DNA of 64,000 bases from Variovorax paradoxus (GCF_018614875.1 NZ_JAGGNW010000010.1:62001-126000), one strand, 5' to 3'. Positions 18,885 to 27,933 are shown, numbered from the stretch's first letter. Program-made: numbers and translations. Notes: generated by a model not told the origin, from the sequence alone.

Positions 18885-18902
18885 ATGCATGGCCCGTGCC
18901 AA
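18885..18902 (-). promoter_or_regulatory. Sigma-54 promoter of rutABCDEF
   Basis: The minus strand reads TTGGCACGGGCCATGCAT, with the GG and GC dinucleotides 10 nt apart as required for RpoN. It predicts a transcript start about 20-25 nt upstream of the rutA ATG, just before the AGGAG ribosome site. The E. coli rut operon is known to be under NtrC/sigma-54 control. Confidence 0.72.
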
Positions 18903-18908
18903 TTCAGG

Positions 18909-18931
18909 AAGTCGTTTGAAATCAACGACTT
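18909..18931. promoter_or_regulatory. Perfect palindrome between operator and rutA promoter
   Basis: AAGTCGTT-N7-AACGACTT, a perfect 8-bp inverted repeat. It sits immediately upstream of the -24 box and downstream of the RutR-type operator. It is not a RutR consensus, so it may bind another regulator. No counterpart was seen at the oxygenase promoter. Confidence 0.45.
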
Positions 18932-18952
18932 GACTGTATTTGGATGTTTTGC

Positions 18953-18971
18953 TTTGACCATTTGGTCCAAA
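18953..18971 (-). promoter_or_regulatory. RutR-type operator upstream of rutA
   Basis: The plus strand reads TTTGACCATTTGGTCCAAA, an excellent match to the RutR consensus TTGACCA-N2-TGGTCAA and nearly identical to the operator at 13577-13594. It lies about 50 nt upstream of the sigma-54 -24 element, so the repression mechanism may differ from that at the oxygenase promoter. Confidence 0.8.
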
Positions 18972-19008
18972 GTGGAGCAAACGAACCGTCCGCCCTGCGG
19001 CAGCACGG

Positions 19009-19033
19009 TGCACCGCTAGGCCAAAGCGGTGCG
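19009..19033. promoter_or_regulatory. 25-nt dyad shared with the oxygenase upstream region
   Basis: TGCACCGC...GCGGTGCG, in the form TGCACC-N13-GGTGCG, with a perfect inner repeat GCACCGCT/AGCGGTGC. The same arrangement occurs at 13660-13684. It lies about 150 nt upstream of the predicted rutA start site and 36 nt upstream of the divergent gene at 19070. Confidence 0.4.
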
Positions 19034-19069
19034 GCCCCCGCGTCATGGATCGCGCGGCAAAATCACCCC

Positions 19070-19522
19070 ATGCCCAAGAACCCACTCCGCGCCGCCGCGG
19101 CCATCGGCGGCACTGCCGACGACATCGAAGCAGCCTTCTACGAAGCGCTGCAGCGCGGCGACATCGATGCCCTGATGGCGTGCTGGGCCGACGAGGACGA
19201 GGTGTTCTGCGTGCATCCCGGCGGCCCCCGGCTGGTGGGTGCCACCGCAATTCGCGCGGCGTTCGAGCAGATGTTCGGCAACGGCGCCATCCATGCGACG
19301 CCGGCGCGCGTGCGCAAGATCGAGTCGCTGGCCAGCGCGGTGCACAACGTGCTGGAGCGCATCGAGGTGCTCACGGCCGAAGGGCCCAAGCACGCCTTCG
19401 TGCTGGCCACCAACGTCTATCACAAGACCGTCGAAGGCTGGCGCCTGGTGGCGCACCATGCGAGCCCCGGCAGCGCGCGCGAACCCAGCGACGCCAACGA
19501 GCTGCCCCAGACGCTGCACTGA
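19070..19522 (+). CDS. SnoaL-like / NTF2-fold protein
   Basis: A 150-residue protein of the SnoaL/DUF4440 NTF2-like superfamily: [35 protein letters not shown] at the start and the closing strand [17 protein letters not shown]. Such proteins form small cone-shaped folds and can be enzymes or ligand-binding proteins; no catalytic assignment is possible. The gene is divergent from rutA, sharing its upstream region, and is followed 9 bp later by the hydrolase gene at 19532. Confidence 0.82.
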   Translation: MPKNPLRAAAAIGGTADDIEAAFYEALQRGDIDALMACWADEDEVFCVHPGGPRLVGATAIRAAFEQMFGNGAIHATPARVRKIESLASAVHNVLERIEVLTAEGPKHAFVLATNVYHKTVEGWRLVAHHASPGSAREPSDANELPQTLH

Positions 19523-19531
19523 ATCGATGCC

Positions 19532-20581
19532 ATGCCCGCCGCCCCATCTTCATCCACCTTGCACGCGGCCATGGGCTACATGGCGCCGCGCTGGCTGCCC
19601 GGCGGCAACCTGCAGACCATCTGGCCGGCGCTCTATGCCCGCCGTTTCGACGGACCGGCGCCGGTCTACCGCCGCGAGCGCTGGACCGCGCCCGACGGCG
19701 ACTTCATCGACGTCGATTTCGTGGATGCGGCCGTGCCCGGCCCGCGGCCGCTGCTGGTGCTGTTCCACGGGCTGGAGGGCTCCTCGCGCAGCCACTATGC
19801 GGAGGCGTTCGCGGCCTTTGCCGCCGGGCAGGGCATGGCCTTTGCCGTGCCGCATTTCCGGGGCTGCAGCGGCGAGATGAACCTGGCGCCGCGCGCCTAC
19901 CACTCGGGCGACTACGAGGAGATCGGCTGGATCCTGCGGCGCATGCACGATCAACATGCGCGGCGCGGCGGCGGCCCGGTGCTGGCCGTGGGCGTCTCGC
20001 TCGGCGGCAACGCGCTGCTGCGCTGGGCCTGCGAGGCCGGCGACACGGCCCGCGCCTCGGTCAACGCGGTGGCTTCGGTGTCCGCGCCGCTCGATCTGGC
20101 GGCCGGCGGCGCGGCCATTGGCCGCGGCTTCAACCGGCTGGTCTACACCCGCATGTTCCTGGCGACCATGAAGCCCAAGGCACTGGCCAAGCTGGTGCAG
20201 TTTCCCGGGCTGTTCGATCGCGAGCGGCTGGTTGCGGCGCAGGATCTCTATGCCTTCGACGACGTGTTCACCGCGCCGCTGCACGGCTTTCGCAATACCG
20301 ACGACTACTGGGCCCGGGGCTCGTCCAAGCCGCACCTGAGCGCGATCCGCGTGCCCACGCTGGTGGTGAATGCCCTCAACGACCCGTTCATTCCGGCCTG
20401 CAGCCTGCCCGGCCCCGGCGAGGTCGGCCCGCACGTCACGCTGTGGCAGCCCGCGCATGGCGGCCACGTGGGCTTTCCGCTCGGCCTGCCGCCCGGGCAT
20501 GTGCGCGACATGCCGGAGCGCGTCGGCGGCTGGCTGGCCCGCTTTGCAGCCCCCATCCCGCCGCAAGCGCGAGCACAATAG
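19532..20581 (+). CDS. YheT-type alpha/beta hydrolase
   Basis: A 349-residue hydrolase of the AB-hydrolase-like COG0429 (YheT) group. Recognisable features are WLPGGNLQTIWPAL near the N-terminus, the oxyanion segment FHGLEGSSRSHY, the nucleophile elbow VGVSLGGN with the catalytic Ser, an acid region NALNDPFIP and the His in HGGHVGFP. It is probably co-transcribed with the SnoaL-like gene and followed 5 bp later by the gene at 20587. The substrate is unknown; family members act on esters or lipids. Confidence 0.87.
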   Translation: MPAAPSSSTLHAAMGYMAPRWLPGGNLQTIWPALYARRFDGPAPVYRRERWTAPDGDFIDVDFVDAAVPGPRPLLVLFHGLEGSSRSHYAEAFAAFAAGQGMAFAVPHFRGCSGEMNLAPRAYHSGDYEEIGWILRRMHDQHARRGGGPVLAVGVSLGGNALLRWACEAGDTARASVNAVASVSAPLDLAAGGAAIGRGFNRLVYTRMFLATMKPKALAKLVQFPGLFDRERLVAAQDLYAFDDVFTAPLHGFRNTDDYWARGSSKPHLSAIRVPTLVVNALNDPFIPACSLPGPGEVGPHVTLWQPAHGGHVGFPLGLPPGHVRDMPERVGGWLARFAAPIPPQARAQ

Positions 20582-20586
20582 CTTTC

Positions 20587-21138
20587 ATGGACGACATCGT
20601 CAAACAGGCGCTCGCCAAGTGGCCCAACGTGCCGCACTGCTACGGCTGGCTGGGCCTGGACGCGCGCGGCAACTGGTACATGCGCGACGACGGCACACAG
20701 GCCGAGGGCCCTTTCCCGCTGGCGAAGGGCTCGATGCTGCGGCACGAGAAGCTCATCGACTTCATCCAGCGCAACTACGACCACGACGATGAAGGCCAGT
20801 GGTTCTTCCAGAACGGCCCCCAGCGCGTGTACGTCGAACTGGAGGCCGCGCCTTTCGTCTGGCGCATTGCCGACGACCCGGGCTTTGCCGTCACGGCCCA
20901 CACGGGGCCGGCGGTCGAGGGCATCTCGGCCTGCCTGCTCGACGAGCAGGGCCACCTCTTCCTTGCCGCGCCCATCGGGCTGGGCCTGGTCCATACGCAG
21001 GACGTGGGCCTGGCAGCCGAAGCGGTGGAGCAGGGCCTGTGGACCCCCGAGCCGGTGCGCTCCGGCGATCTGCCGCAGCGCTTCGGCCATGTCTTGAGCC
21101 CGGCGGCGCGCCGGCTCGTCGTGCTGTCAAAAGAGTAG
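20587..21138 (+). CDS. Conserved hypothetical protein (DUF2946/DUF2944-like)
   Basis: A 183-residue soluble protein beginning MDDIVKQALAKWPNVPHCYGWL, with no signal peptide or membrane segment. It resembles a family of betaproteobacterial proteins of unknown function, but I am not certain of the DUF number. Aromatic-rich segments (GQWFFQNGPQRVYVELE; FVWRIADDPG) suggest a compact beta fold. It ends the SnoaL-hydrolase gene group and is followed directly by a strong rho-independent terminator. Confidence 0.75.
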   Translation: MDDIVKQALAKWPNVPHCYGWLGLDARGNWYMRDDGTQAEGPFPLAKGSMLRHEKLIDFIQRNYDHDDEGQWFFQNGPQRVYVELEAAPFVWRIADDPGFAVTAHTGPAVEGISACLLDEQGHLFLAAPIGLGLVHTQDVGLAAEAVEQGLWTPEPVRSGDLPQRFGHVLSPAARRLVVLSKE

Positions 21139-21158
21139 CCGAGCCTGCAGCGGACATG

Positions 21159-21185
21159 AAAAAGCCGGCGCGAAGCCGGCTTTTT
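21159..21185. terminator. Bidirectional rho-independent terminator
   Basis: AAAAAGCCGGC, a short loop, then GCCGGCTTTTT. This is a strong stem with an A-run before and a T-run after, placed between the convergent genes at 20587 and 21203, so it can serve both strands. Confidence 0.9.
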
Positions 21186-21202
21186 CTTTGGCGTGGGCTG
21201 GC

Positions 21203-21811
21203 TTACTTGCTTGCAGCCGCTGCGGGCGCCGAGGCAGCGCCATCGGCGGGGGCCGCTGCCGCCGCGGGACGCTCTGGCATCGGGAACTTGGCGCCGCCGG
21301 CATTGGCCATGTAGGCCACGGCACGGCCGATTTCGAGGTCTTCGAAGTCGCCGCCGCCCTGGGCCGGCATGGCGCCCTTGCCATGCAGGGCATGGTCGAG
21401 CAGCGTCTCGTAGCCCTGGCCGATGCGCGGGCCCCAGGCTGCGGCGTCGTTCAGGTGGGGCGCGCCGGGAATGCCGGGTGCGCCGTGGCAGGCCGCGCAT
21501 TGCGCCTTGAAAACGGCGTCGCCGGCCGCGAGCGGGCGGTTGGCATCGCGGATCTCGATGGTGCCGACCTTCTTGAGCCGTTCGGCCACTTCGCGGTCGC
21601 GCGCATCCTGCGACACGCCGTACAGCGCCATGTTGTCGCCCTCGGCCGTGCCCGCGGGCTTGTTGCCCGAAACCACATAGGCTACAAGGCCCACGATGAT
21701 CAGGATGGGTGCAACGAAGGAGAAAAATACCGCGAGCAGCAGTTGCTTCGGGTTCTTGATCGGGCCGATATGGGCGTCTTCTGTGGCCTGGTAATGCGGG
21801 TCTGCGCTCAT
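21203..21811 (-). CDS. Cytochrome c5-family membrane-anchored c-type cytochrome
   Basis: A 202-residue cytochrome. Residues 22-48 form a single N-terminal membrane anchor (QLLLAVFFSFVAPILIIVGLVAY). The periplasmic part has one haem site CAACH at 105-109 and a likely axial Met148 in GAMPAQGG, typical of cytochrome c5/class I. The C-terminus is Ala/Pro-rich linker sequence. It probably shuttles electrons to a terminal oxidase. It stands alone between the terminator at 21159 and the efflux operon. Confidence 0.9.
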   Translation of the reverse strand: MSADPHYQATEDAHIGPIKNPKQLLLAVFFSFVAPILIIVGLVAYVVSGNKPAGTAEGDNMALYGVSQDARDREVAERLKKVGTIEIRDANRPLAAGDAVFKAQCAACHGAPGIPGAPHLNDAAAWGPRIGQGYETLLDHALHGKGAMPAQGGGDFEDLEIGRAVAYMANAGGAKFPMPERPAAAAAPADGAASAPAAAASK

Positions 21812-21925
21812 GGCGTCCTCAGTAACGGGGGCTCGTCGGGGGGCTTTTTCGAATCAACCGGCGATTATAGAGAGGCCCTCCGCCCAAAGGACGGAAGGCC
21901 GCTGCGAGTCCGTCGCGCGAAAGCC

Positions 21926-23350
21926 TCAGCCCTTGCCGCCCGTTGTGGCCCAGCCGCCGCCCAAGGTTTTGTAAAGCGTGACCTGGTTCTGCAGCTGCAA
22001 GAGCCGCGTGGTGACAGCCGATTGCTGCGCCGTGTAAAGCGAGCGCTGCGCATCGAGCAGGTCGAGCGCGCTGGCAATCCCGTTGCGGTAGCGCATGTCG
22101 GAGAGCCTGAAGCGCACGGCCTCCGCATCGGCCTGCGCGCGCTGCGCACGCACCTGCTCGCCCAGCGTGGCGCGGCCGGCCAGGGCGTCGGCCACTTCGC
22201 GGAACGCGGTCTGGATCGACTTCTCGTACTGGGCCACGGCAATTTCGCGCCCGGCCTTGGCCGAATCGAGCGTGGCCATGTTGCGGCCCGCGTCGAAGAT
22301 CGGCAGCGTGACCGACGGCGCGAACGACCAGGCCTTGGAGCCGCGGTCGAACAGGCCCGAGAACTCGCTGCTCGCGGTGCCCAGCGTGGTGGTCAGCGAC
22401 ACGCGCGGGAAGAAGTTCGCGCGTGCCGCGCCGATGTTGGCGTTGGCCGCAATGAGCTGCTGCTCGGCGGCGCGGATGTCGGGCCGCTCGGCCAGCAGGT
22501 CGGAGGGCAGGCCCGCCGGCACGTCGGGCATCGGCTTGACGCTGTCCAGCCCCTTGATGCCGCCCGCGGTGGCGTCGGCCGGAACCGGCGCGCCCAGCAG
22601 CAGGGCGAGCGCGTTCTCGTCCTGCATGCGCGCGCGCTGCTGCTGCGCATACGAGGCGCGCGCGGTTTCGGCGAGCGAGTTCGCGGCCTGGAAGTCGAGC
22701 TCGGACGACACGCCGTTGTCGAAGCGCATCTTGGTCAGGCGCACCGATTCCTCGCGCGTGATCAGGGTCTGGCGTGTGAGTTCGAGCAGCTCGTCGTCGG
22801 CAATCAGCGTGAGCCAGCCGCTGGCGACCGCCGCGATCAGGCTCACCTGCGCGGCCTTGCGCGATTCCTCGGTGGCCAGGTATTGCGCCAGCGCCTGGTC
22901 CTTCAGCGCGCGGACGCGGCCGAAGAAATCGATCTCCCAGGCGGTCACGCCCAGGTTGACGCTGTACTGCGACGACACGCTGCCCGCGCTGCTGTCGAAG
23001 GCCTGGTAGGGATTGGGGCTCGAGCGCGATCCGCTGCCCGTGAGGCCCAGCGCCGGGAACAGCGCCGAGCGCTCGATCTGGAACTGCGCGCGTGCCTGCT
23101 CGATGTTGAGCACCGAGACGCGCAGGTCGCGGTTGTTCTCGAGCGCGGTGCGGATCAGGCCGTTCAGCCGCGAATCGGTGAAGAAGTCTTCCCACGGCAC
23201 GGCCGCCGCGGCCTGGCCGCCCGGCTGCGCCGGGTCGCCCGGAAAGGTGGTCGGCACCGGCGCCGCGGGGCGCTCGTAGGTCGGAATCAGCGAGCAGCCG
23301 GCCAGCAGCATTGCCGCGGCCAGGGCTGTGGGAATCAGTTTCTTGGTCAT
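21926..23350 (-). CDS. RND efflux outer-membrane lipoprotein (OprM/AdeK type)
   Basis: A 474-residue outer-membrane channel subunit. The lipobox LLAGC ends at Cys19, followed by SLIPTYERPAAP as in OprM/NodT proteins. Two OEP repeat domains follow, with typical segments (NNRDLRVSVLNIEQARAQFQIE; RPDIRAAEQQLIAANANIGAARA). It is the third gene of the efflux operon, and its ATG overlaps the stop of the RND pump by 4 nt. Together with the pump and adaptor it forms a tripartite drug exporter. Confidence 0.93.
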   Translation of the reverse strand: MTKKLIPTALAAAMLLAGCSLIPTYERPAAPVPTTFPGDPAQPGGQAAAAVPWEDFFTDSRLNGLIRTALENNRDLRVSVLNIEQARAQFQIERSALFPALGLTGSGSRSSPNPYQAFDSSAGSVSSQYSVNLGVTAWEIDFFGRVRALKDQALAQYLATEESRKAAQVSLIAAVASGWLTLIADDELLELTRQTLITREESVRLTKMRFDNGVSSELDFQAANSLAETARASYAQQQRARMQDENALALLLGAPVPADATAGGIKGLDSVKPMPDVPAGLPSDLLAERPDIRAAEQQLIAANANIGAARANFFPRVSLTTTLGTASSEFSGLFDRGSKAWSFAPSVTLPIFDAGRNMATLDSAKAGREIAVAQYEKSIQTAFREVADALAGRATLGEQVRAQRAQADAEAVRFRLSDMRYRNGIASALDLLDAQRSLYTAQQSAVTTRLLQLQNQVTLYKTLGGGWATTGGKG

Positions 23351-26300
23351 GTGCTTTTCTCTTCCGTGATGCCGGCTGCTTCCGCGTGCCGCTTGTCGGC
23401 GTCATGCTGGCGCGCACTGCCCTTGAACAGGCTGCGCACCACCACGAAGAACACCGGCACGAAGATCACGGCCAGCGCCGTGCCCGTCACCATGCCGCCG
23501 AGCACACCCGTGCCGATGGCGCGCTGGCTGGCCGAGCCGGCGCCCGAGGCGAGCACCAGCGGCACCACGCCCAGGCCAAAGGCCAGCGAGGTCATGATGA
23601 TCGGGCGGAACCGCAGGTGGGCGGCGGCCAGCGCCGATTCGACCACGCCCTTGCCCTGCGCCTGCAGGTCCTTCGCAAACTCGATGATCAGAATCGCGTT
23701 CTTCGCCGAGAGGCCGATGATGGTGATCAGCCCCACCTGGAAGTACACGTCGTTCGAATAGGCGCGCAGCAGGGTTGCGAGCAGCACGCCCAGCACCCCC
23801 AGCGGCACCACCAGAATCACCGACAGCGGGATCGTCCAGCTCTCGTACAGCGCGGCCAGGCACAGGAACACCGCCAGGATCGCGAAGCCGTACAGGATCA
23901 TCGCCTGCGAACCCGCGAGCTTTTCTTCGCGCGACTGGCCGGTCCATTCGAAGCCGAAGCCCTGCGGCAGCTGGCTGGCGAGCTTTTCCATCTCGGCCAT
24001 GGCGGCGCCCGTGCTGTAGCCCGCGGCGGCGTCGCCGCTGATGCGGATGGCGGGATAGCCGTTGTAGCGCACCGTCTGCGTGGCGCCCTTGACCCACTTG
24101 GTGGTCGCGAAGGCCGACAGCGGCACCGGCTCGCCCTTGGTGTTGCTCGCGTTCAGGCGCAGCAGGTCGTCGGGCTGCATGCGTGCCGGCGCATCGGCCT
24201 GCACCACCACGCGCTGCAGGCGGCCGCGGTTCGGAAAGTCGTTGATGTAGCTCGATCCCAGGCCCGTCGACAGCGTGGCGTTGATCGCGTCGAAGGTCAC
24301 GCCCAGGGCGTTGGCCTTGTCGCGGTCGATGTCGATCTGCAGCTGCGGCGCGTCTTCCAGGCCGTCGGGGCGCACCTGCGACAGGATCTTGCTCTGCCCG
24401 GCCATGCCCAGCAGCTGGTTGCGTGCGTTGATCAGCGCCTCGTGGCCTGCGCCCGAGCGGTCCTGCAGCCGGAAGCTGAAGCCGCTGGCATTGCCCAGTT
24501 CAGGAATGGGCGGCGGGCTCAGCGGATAGATGAACGCGTCGCGAATGCCCGAGAGCGCACCGAAGGCGCGGCCCGCCAGCGCGCTGGCCGAATGGGCCGG
24601 GTCCTTGCGTTCTTCCCAGTCCTTCAGCGTCACGAAGGCGAGGCCCGCGTTCTGCCCCTGGCCCGAGAAGCTGAAGCCCATCACGCCCACGATGCTCTGC
24701 ACTTCGGGCTGCTTCAGGATGAAGCCCTCGACCTGCTGCATGACCGACAGCGCACGCTCCTGCGTCGCACCTGGGGGCAGCTGCACGTTCACGATGATGT
24801 TGCCCTGGTCTTCCGCCGGCAGGAACGAGCTCGGCAGGCGCGTGTAGGTGAACACCACCGCGCCGATGATCGCCACGTAGATGATCAGGTAGCGCGCGGC
24901 GCGGCGCAGGATGCGCGCGACCACGCTTTCATAGCCCTTGGCCGTGCGCGTGAAGCCGCGGTTGAACCAGCCGAAGAAGCCGGTCTTCTCGTGGTGGTGG
25001 CCTGCTTCCACGGGCTTGAGCAGCGTGGCGCACAGCGCCGGCGTGAGCGACAGCGCCATGAAGGCCGAGAAGGCGATCGACGTCACCATCACCGCCGAGA
25101 ACTGGCGGTAGATGTTGCCGGTGGAGCCCGCGAAGAACGCCAGCGGCACGAACACCGAGATCAGCACCACCGTCACGCCGATGATGGCGCCCGAGATCTG
25201 CCTCATGGCCTTGCGCGTGGCTTCGAGCGGCGAGAGCCCCTCTTCGCTCATGATGCGCTCGACGTTCTCCACCACCACAATGGCGTCGTCCACCACGATA
25301 CCGATCACCAGCACCATGCCGAACATGGTCAGCACGTTGATCGAGAAGCCGAGCGCGAGCAGCATGGCGAAGGTGCCCAGCAGCGCAATCGGCACCACGA
25401 TGGTCGGGATGATCGTGTAGCGCCAGTTCTGCAGGAACAGGAACATCACCAGGAACACCAGCGCAATGGCTTCGAGCAGCGTCTTGACCACTTCGGTGAT
25501 GGAGATCTGCACGAAGCGCGAGCTGTCGTACGGAATGGCCCACTTCACGCCCTGCGGGAAGAAGCGCTCCAGCTCGGCCATCTTGGCGCGAATCGCCTTG
25601 GCCGACTGCAGCGCATTGCCGTTGGGCGTGGGCTGGACGCCAATACCGACCGCCGGCACGCCGTTCAGGCGCGCCGAAGTGGCATACGACTGGCCGCCCA
25701 GTTCGACGCGGGCCACGTCCTTCAGCCGCACGGCCGAGCCGTCGGTGTTGGCGCGCAGCACGATGTTCTGGAACTGCTCCACGTTGGCGAGCTGGCCGTT
25801 CACCACCACCGTGGCCGCAATGGCCTGGCCGGGGATGTTGGGCAGGTCGCCGATGGTGCCCGAGGACACCTGCGCGTTCTGCGCGCGGATGGCGTTGTTC
25901 ACGTCCGTGGCCGACAGGTTGAAGCCCTGCAGCTTGGCCGGGTCGATCCAGATGCGCATCGCGTTCTCGGAGCCGAACAGCTGGGCCTGGCCCACGCCCA
26001 CCACGCGCTGCAGCTCCGGCACGATGTTGCGCGCGGAGTAGTCGCCGAGCGCCACCGGGTCGAACGCGGGATTGTCCGAGGACAGCATCACGAACATCAG
26101 GAAGTTGTTGCGCGACTTGTCCACACGCACACCCTGCTGCGTCACGGCCGCCGGCAGGCGCGGCGTGGCGCGCGAGAGCCGGTTCTGCACGTCCACCTGC
26201 GCGAGGTCGGGGTTGGTGCCGGCCTGGAAGCTGATGGTGATGGTGCCCGTGCCGTCGGCCTGGGCCACCGATTCCATGTAGATCAGGCCTGGCGAGCCGT

Positions 26301-26508
26301 TCATTTCGCGCTCGATCACGGACAGCACGCTGTCCTCCAGCGTCTGGGCCGAGGCGCCAGGGTAGGCGACGTTGATCACGATGGCCGGCGGTGCCACCGG
26401 CGGGTACTGCGAGATCGGCAGCTGGGTGATGGCGACACTGCCCATCACCAGGATGAACAGCGCGATCACCCAGGCGAAGATCGGTCGGTCGATAAAGAAT
26501 TTGGCCAT
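23347..26508 (-). CDS. RND efflux inner-membrane transporter (AcrB/MexB, HAE1 type)
   Basis: A 1053-residue proton-driven multidrug pump. It begins MAKFFIDRPIFAWVIALFI, as AcrB does, and has the twelve-helix plan with two large periplasmic loops. TM4 carries the proton-relay Asp pair in GIVVDDAIVVVENVER. FFNRGF-like and IGLSAKNAILIIEFAKD motifs are present. The C-terminus is hydrophilic. It lies between the adaptor (16 bp upstream) and the outer-membrane channel (4-nt overlap). Substrates cannot be predicted. Confidence 0.96.
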   Translation of the reverse strand: MAKFFIDRPIFAWVIALFILVMGSVAITQLPISQYPPVAPPAIVINVAYPGASAQTLEDSVLSVIEREMNGSPGLIYMESVAQADGTGTITISFQAGTNPDLAQVDVQNRLSRATPRLPAAVTQQGVRVDKSRNNFLMFVMLSSDNPAFDPVALGDYSARNIVPELQRVVGVGQAQLFGSENAMRIWIDPAKLQGFNLSATDVNNAIRAQNAQVSSGTIGDLPNIPGQAIAATVVVNGQLANVEQFQNIVLRANTDGSAVRLKDVARVELGGQSYATSARLNGVPAVGIGVQPTPNGNALQSAKAIRAKMAELERFFPQGVKWAIPYDSSRFVQISITEVVKTLLEAIALVFLVMFLFLQNWRYTIIPTIVVPIALLGTFAMLLALGFSINVLTMFGMVLVIGIVVDDAIVVVENVERIMSEEGLSPLEATRKAMRQISGAIIGVTVVLISVFVPLAFFAGSTGNIYRQFSAVMVTSIAFSAFMALSLTPALCATLLKPVEAGHHHEKTGFFGWFNRGFTRTAKGYESVVARILRRAARYLIIYVAIIGAVVFTYTRLPSSFLPAEDQGNIIVNVQLPPGATQERALSVMQQVEGFILKQPEVQSIVGVMGFSFSGQGQNAGLAFVTLKDWEERKDPAHSASALAGRAFGALSGIRDAFIYPLSPPPIPELGNASGFSFRLQDRSGAGHEALINARNQLLGMAGQSKILSQVRPDGLEDAPQLQIDIDRDKANALGVTFDAINATLSTGLGSSYINDFPNRGRLQRVVVQADAPARMQPDDLLRLNASNTKGEPVPLSAFATTKWVKGATQTVRYNGYPAIRISGDAAAGYSTGAAMAEMEKLASQLPQGFGFEWTGQSREEKLAGSQAMILYGFAILAVFLCLAALYESWTIPLSVILVVPLGVLGVLLATLLRAYSNDVYFQVGLITIIGLSAKNAILIIEFAKDLQAQGKGVVESALAAAHLRFRPIIMTSLAFGLGVVPLVLASGAGSASQRAIGTGVLGGMVTGTALAVIFVPVFFVVVRSLFKGSARQHDADKRHAEAAGITEEKST

Positions 26509-26524
26509 GCGGGCGCGCTCCTGA

Positions 26525-27814
26525 TTACTTCTTCTCGGCCGTGGCAGGCGCCGGACCGCTGGCTGGCGCCGCCGCGGCAGACGCCGCCGGCGCTGCCGGT
26601 TGTGCCGCGCCGTTGGGCGCGGGCTTCTTCCAGGGCACCGCCTTCACCGGCGTGCCGGGCGGCATCATCTGCAGCTTCTGGAAGCCGTCGACCATCACCT
26701 GCTCGCCGGCCTTCAGGCCATCGAGCACCACCCACTGGTTGTCCTTGGCCGCGCTGATCTTCACCGTGCGCTGGCTGATCTTGCCGTCGGCACTCACCAC
26801 CGACACCGTGTCGCCCTGCTGGGTGCGCGTGACCGCCTGCTGCGGGATGGTGATCGCGTTGCTGGCCTGCGCCTGCTCGAGCCTCACGCGCACGTACAGG
26901 CCGGGCAGCAGCTCGCCCTTGGGGTTGGGCACCTCGGCGCGCAGCGTGACCTGGCCGGTGGTCGAATCCACCGTCAGGTCGGAGAACAGCAGCTTGCCGG
27001 GCAGCGGGTAGTCGGTGCCGTCTTCCAGCACCACGTTCACGCTGGCCGCCTCTTCGCCGCTGGCGCGCTTGTACTGGCCGGCAGCCAGTGCGCGGCGCAG
27101 CTTCAGCACGTCGGACGCCGATTGCGTGAAGTTCACATACACCGGGTTGATCTGCTGCACCACGGCCAGCTCCGTGGCGTCGCCCTGGCCCACCAGCGCG
27201 CCTTCGGTCACCAGCGCGCGGCCAATGCGGCCCGAAATGGGCGAGGTCACGTCGGCGTAGCCGAGGTTGATCTTGGCCGTCTGCACCGCGGCGCGGCCGG
27301 CGGCCACGTCGGCCTCGGCCGTCTTCTGCGAGGCCACGGCCGTCGCGTATTCCTGCTTGCTCACCGCATTGGCCTCGACCAGCGGCTTGTAGCGGTCGGC
27401 CAGTGCCTTGGCCTGCACCGCGTTGGCTTGGGCGCGCGCCAGCGTGGCCTGGGCATTCTGCGACGCAGCCACCAGCGGTGCCGGGTCGATGCGGAACAGC
27501 AGCTGGCCGGCCTTCACGTCGCTGCCTTCGCGGAACTCGCGCTTCAGCAGGATGCCCGAGGCGCGGGCGCGAACCTGCGCCACGCGCGAGGCTTCGAGCC
27601 GGCCCGGCAATTCGGTCACCAGGCCCACGTCGCCCGGCGTGGCAACCACCACGCCCACCTCGGGTGCGGGCCGGGCGCCGCCACCGGCCGCGCCACCCGG
27701 GCCGGCAGGCGCATCGCCCTTGGAACAGGCCGCGAGCACCAACACCACAGCAGCGGCCACGATCGCGAGGCGCGGCGAGAACGACGATTGACGCGAAACA
27801 TGCAGGAGAGGCAT
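26525..27814 (-). CDS. RND efflux periplasmic adaptor (AcrA/MexA type)
   Basis: A 429-residue membrane-fusion lipoprotein. The lipobox VLAAC ends at Cys30. The mature part has the barrel-sandwich and lipoyl pieces (ELPGRLEASRVAQVRARASG), an alpha-hairpin (about 110-170), the second lipoyl half (LGYADVTSPISGRIGRA) and the beta-barrel. A roughly 40-residue Ala/Pro-rich tail follows. The ATG at 27814 is preferred because AAAGGA precedes it by 7 nt. It is the first gene of the operon and divergent from the TetR repressor. Confidence 0.94.
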   Translation of the reverse strand: MPLLHVSRQSSFSPRLAIVAAAVVLVLAACSKGDAPAGPGGAAGGGARPAPEVGVVVATPGDVGLVTELPGRLEASRVAQVRARASGILLKREFREGSDVKAGQLLFRIDPAPLVAASQNAQATLARAQANAVQAKALADRYKPLVEANAVSKQEYATAVASQKTAEADVAAGRAAVQTAKINLGYADVTSPISGRIGRALVTEGALVGQGDATELAVVQQINPVYVNFTQSASDVLKLRRALAAGQYKRASGEEAASVNVVLEDGTDYPLPGKLLFSDLTVDSTTGQVTLRAEVPNPKGELLPGLYVRVRLEQAQASNAITIPQQAVTRTQQGDTVSVVSADGKISQRTVKISAAKDNQWVVLDGLKAGEQVMVDGFQKLQMMPPGTPVKAVPWKKPAPNGAAQPAAPAASAAAAPASGPAPATAEKK

Positions 27815-27909
27815 GCGAATCCTTTGAAGCAAAGACGGGAGATGGCACGTTCGCGAAGCGAACAGAAAGCCAGCATAAACAGCCGGGCCATCGGGGAAGC
27901 CCGGTAGTT

Positions 27910-27933
27910 TACATACATTCATGGATGTATAGT
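27910..27933. promoter_or_regulatory. AcrR-type operator
   Basis: A 24-nt inverted repeat starting TACATACATT and containing ATGTAT in the second half. It closely matches the known E. coli acrAB operator, and the first ten bases are identical. It lies in the spacer between the divergent efflux operon and its repressor gene, so it probably controls both. Confidence 0.75.

Noticed and set aside
19003..19033. Canonical NtrC enhancer site near the rutA promoter
   Set aside because: Half-sites TGCACC and GGTGCG are present but separated by 13 bases instead of 5, so it is listed only as an unassigned dyad.
23311..26757. 1148-codon open frame opposite the RND pump
   Set aside because: A His/Arg/Gln-rich translation typical of antisense frames in high-GC DNA; the minus-strand AcrB-type pump is unmistakable.
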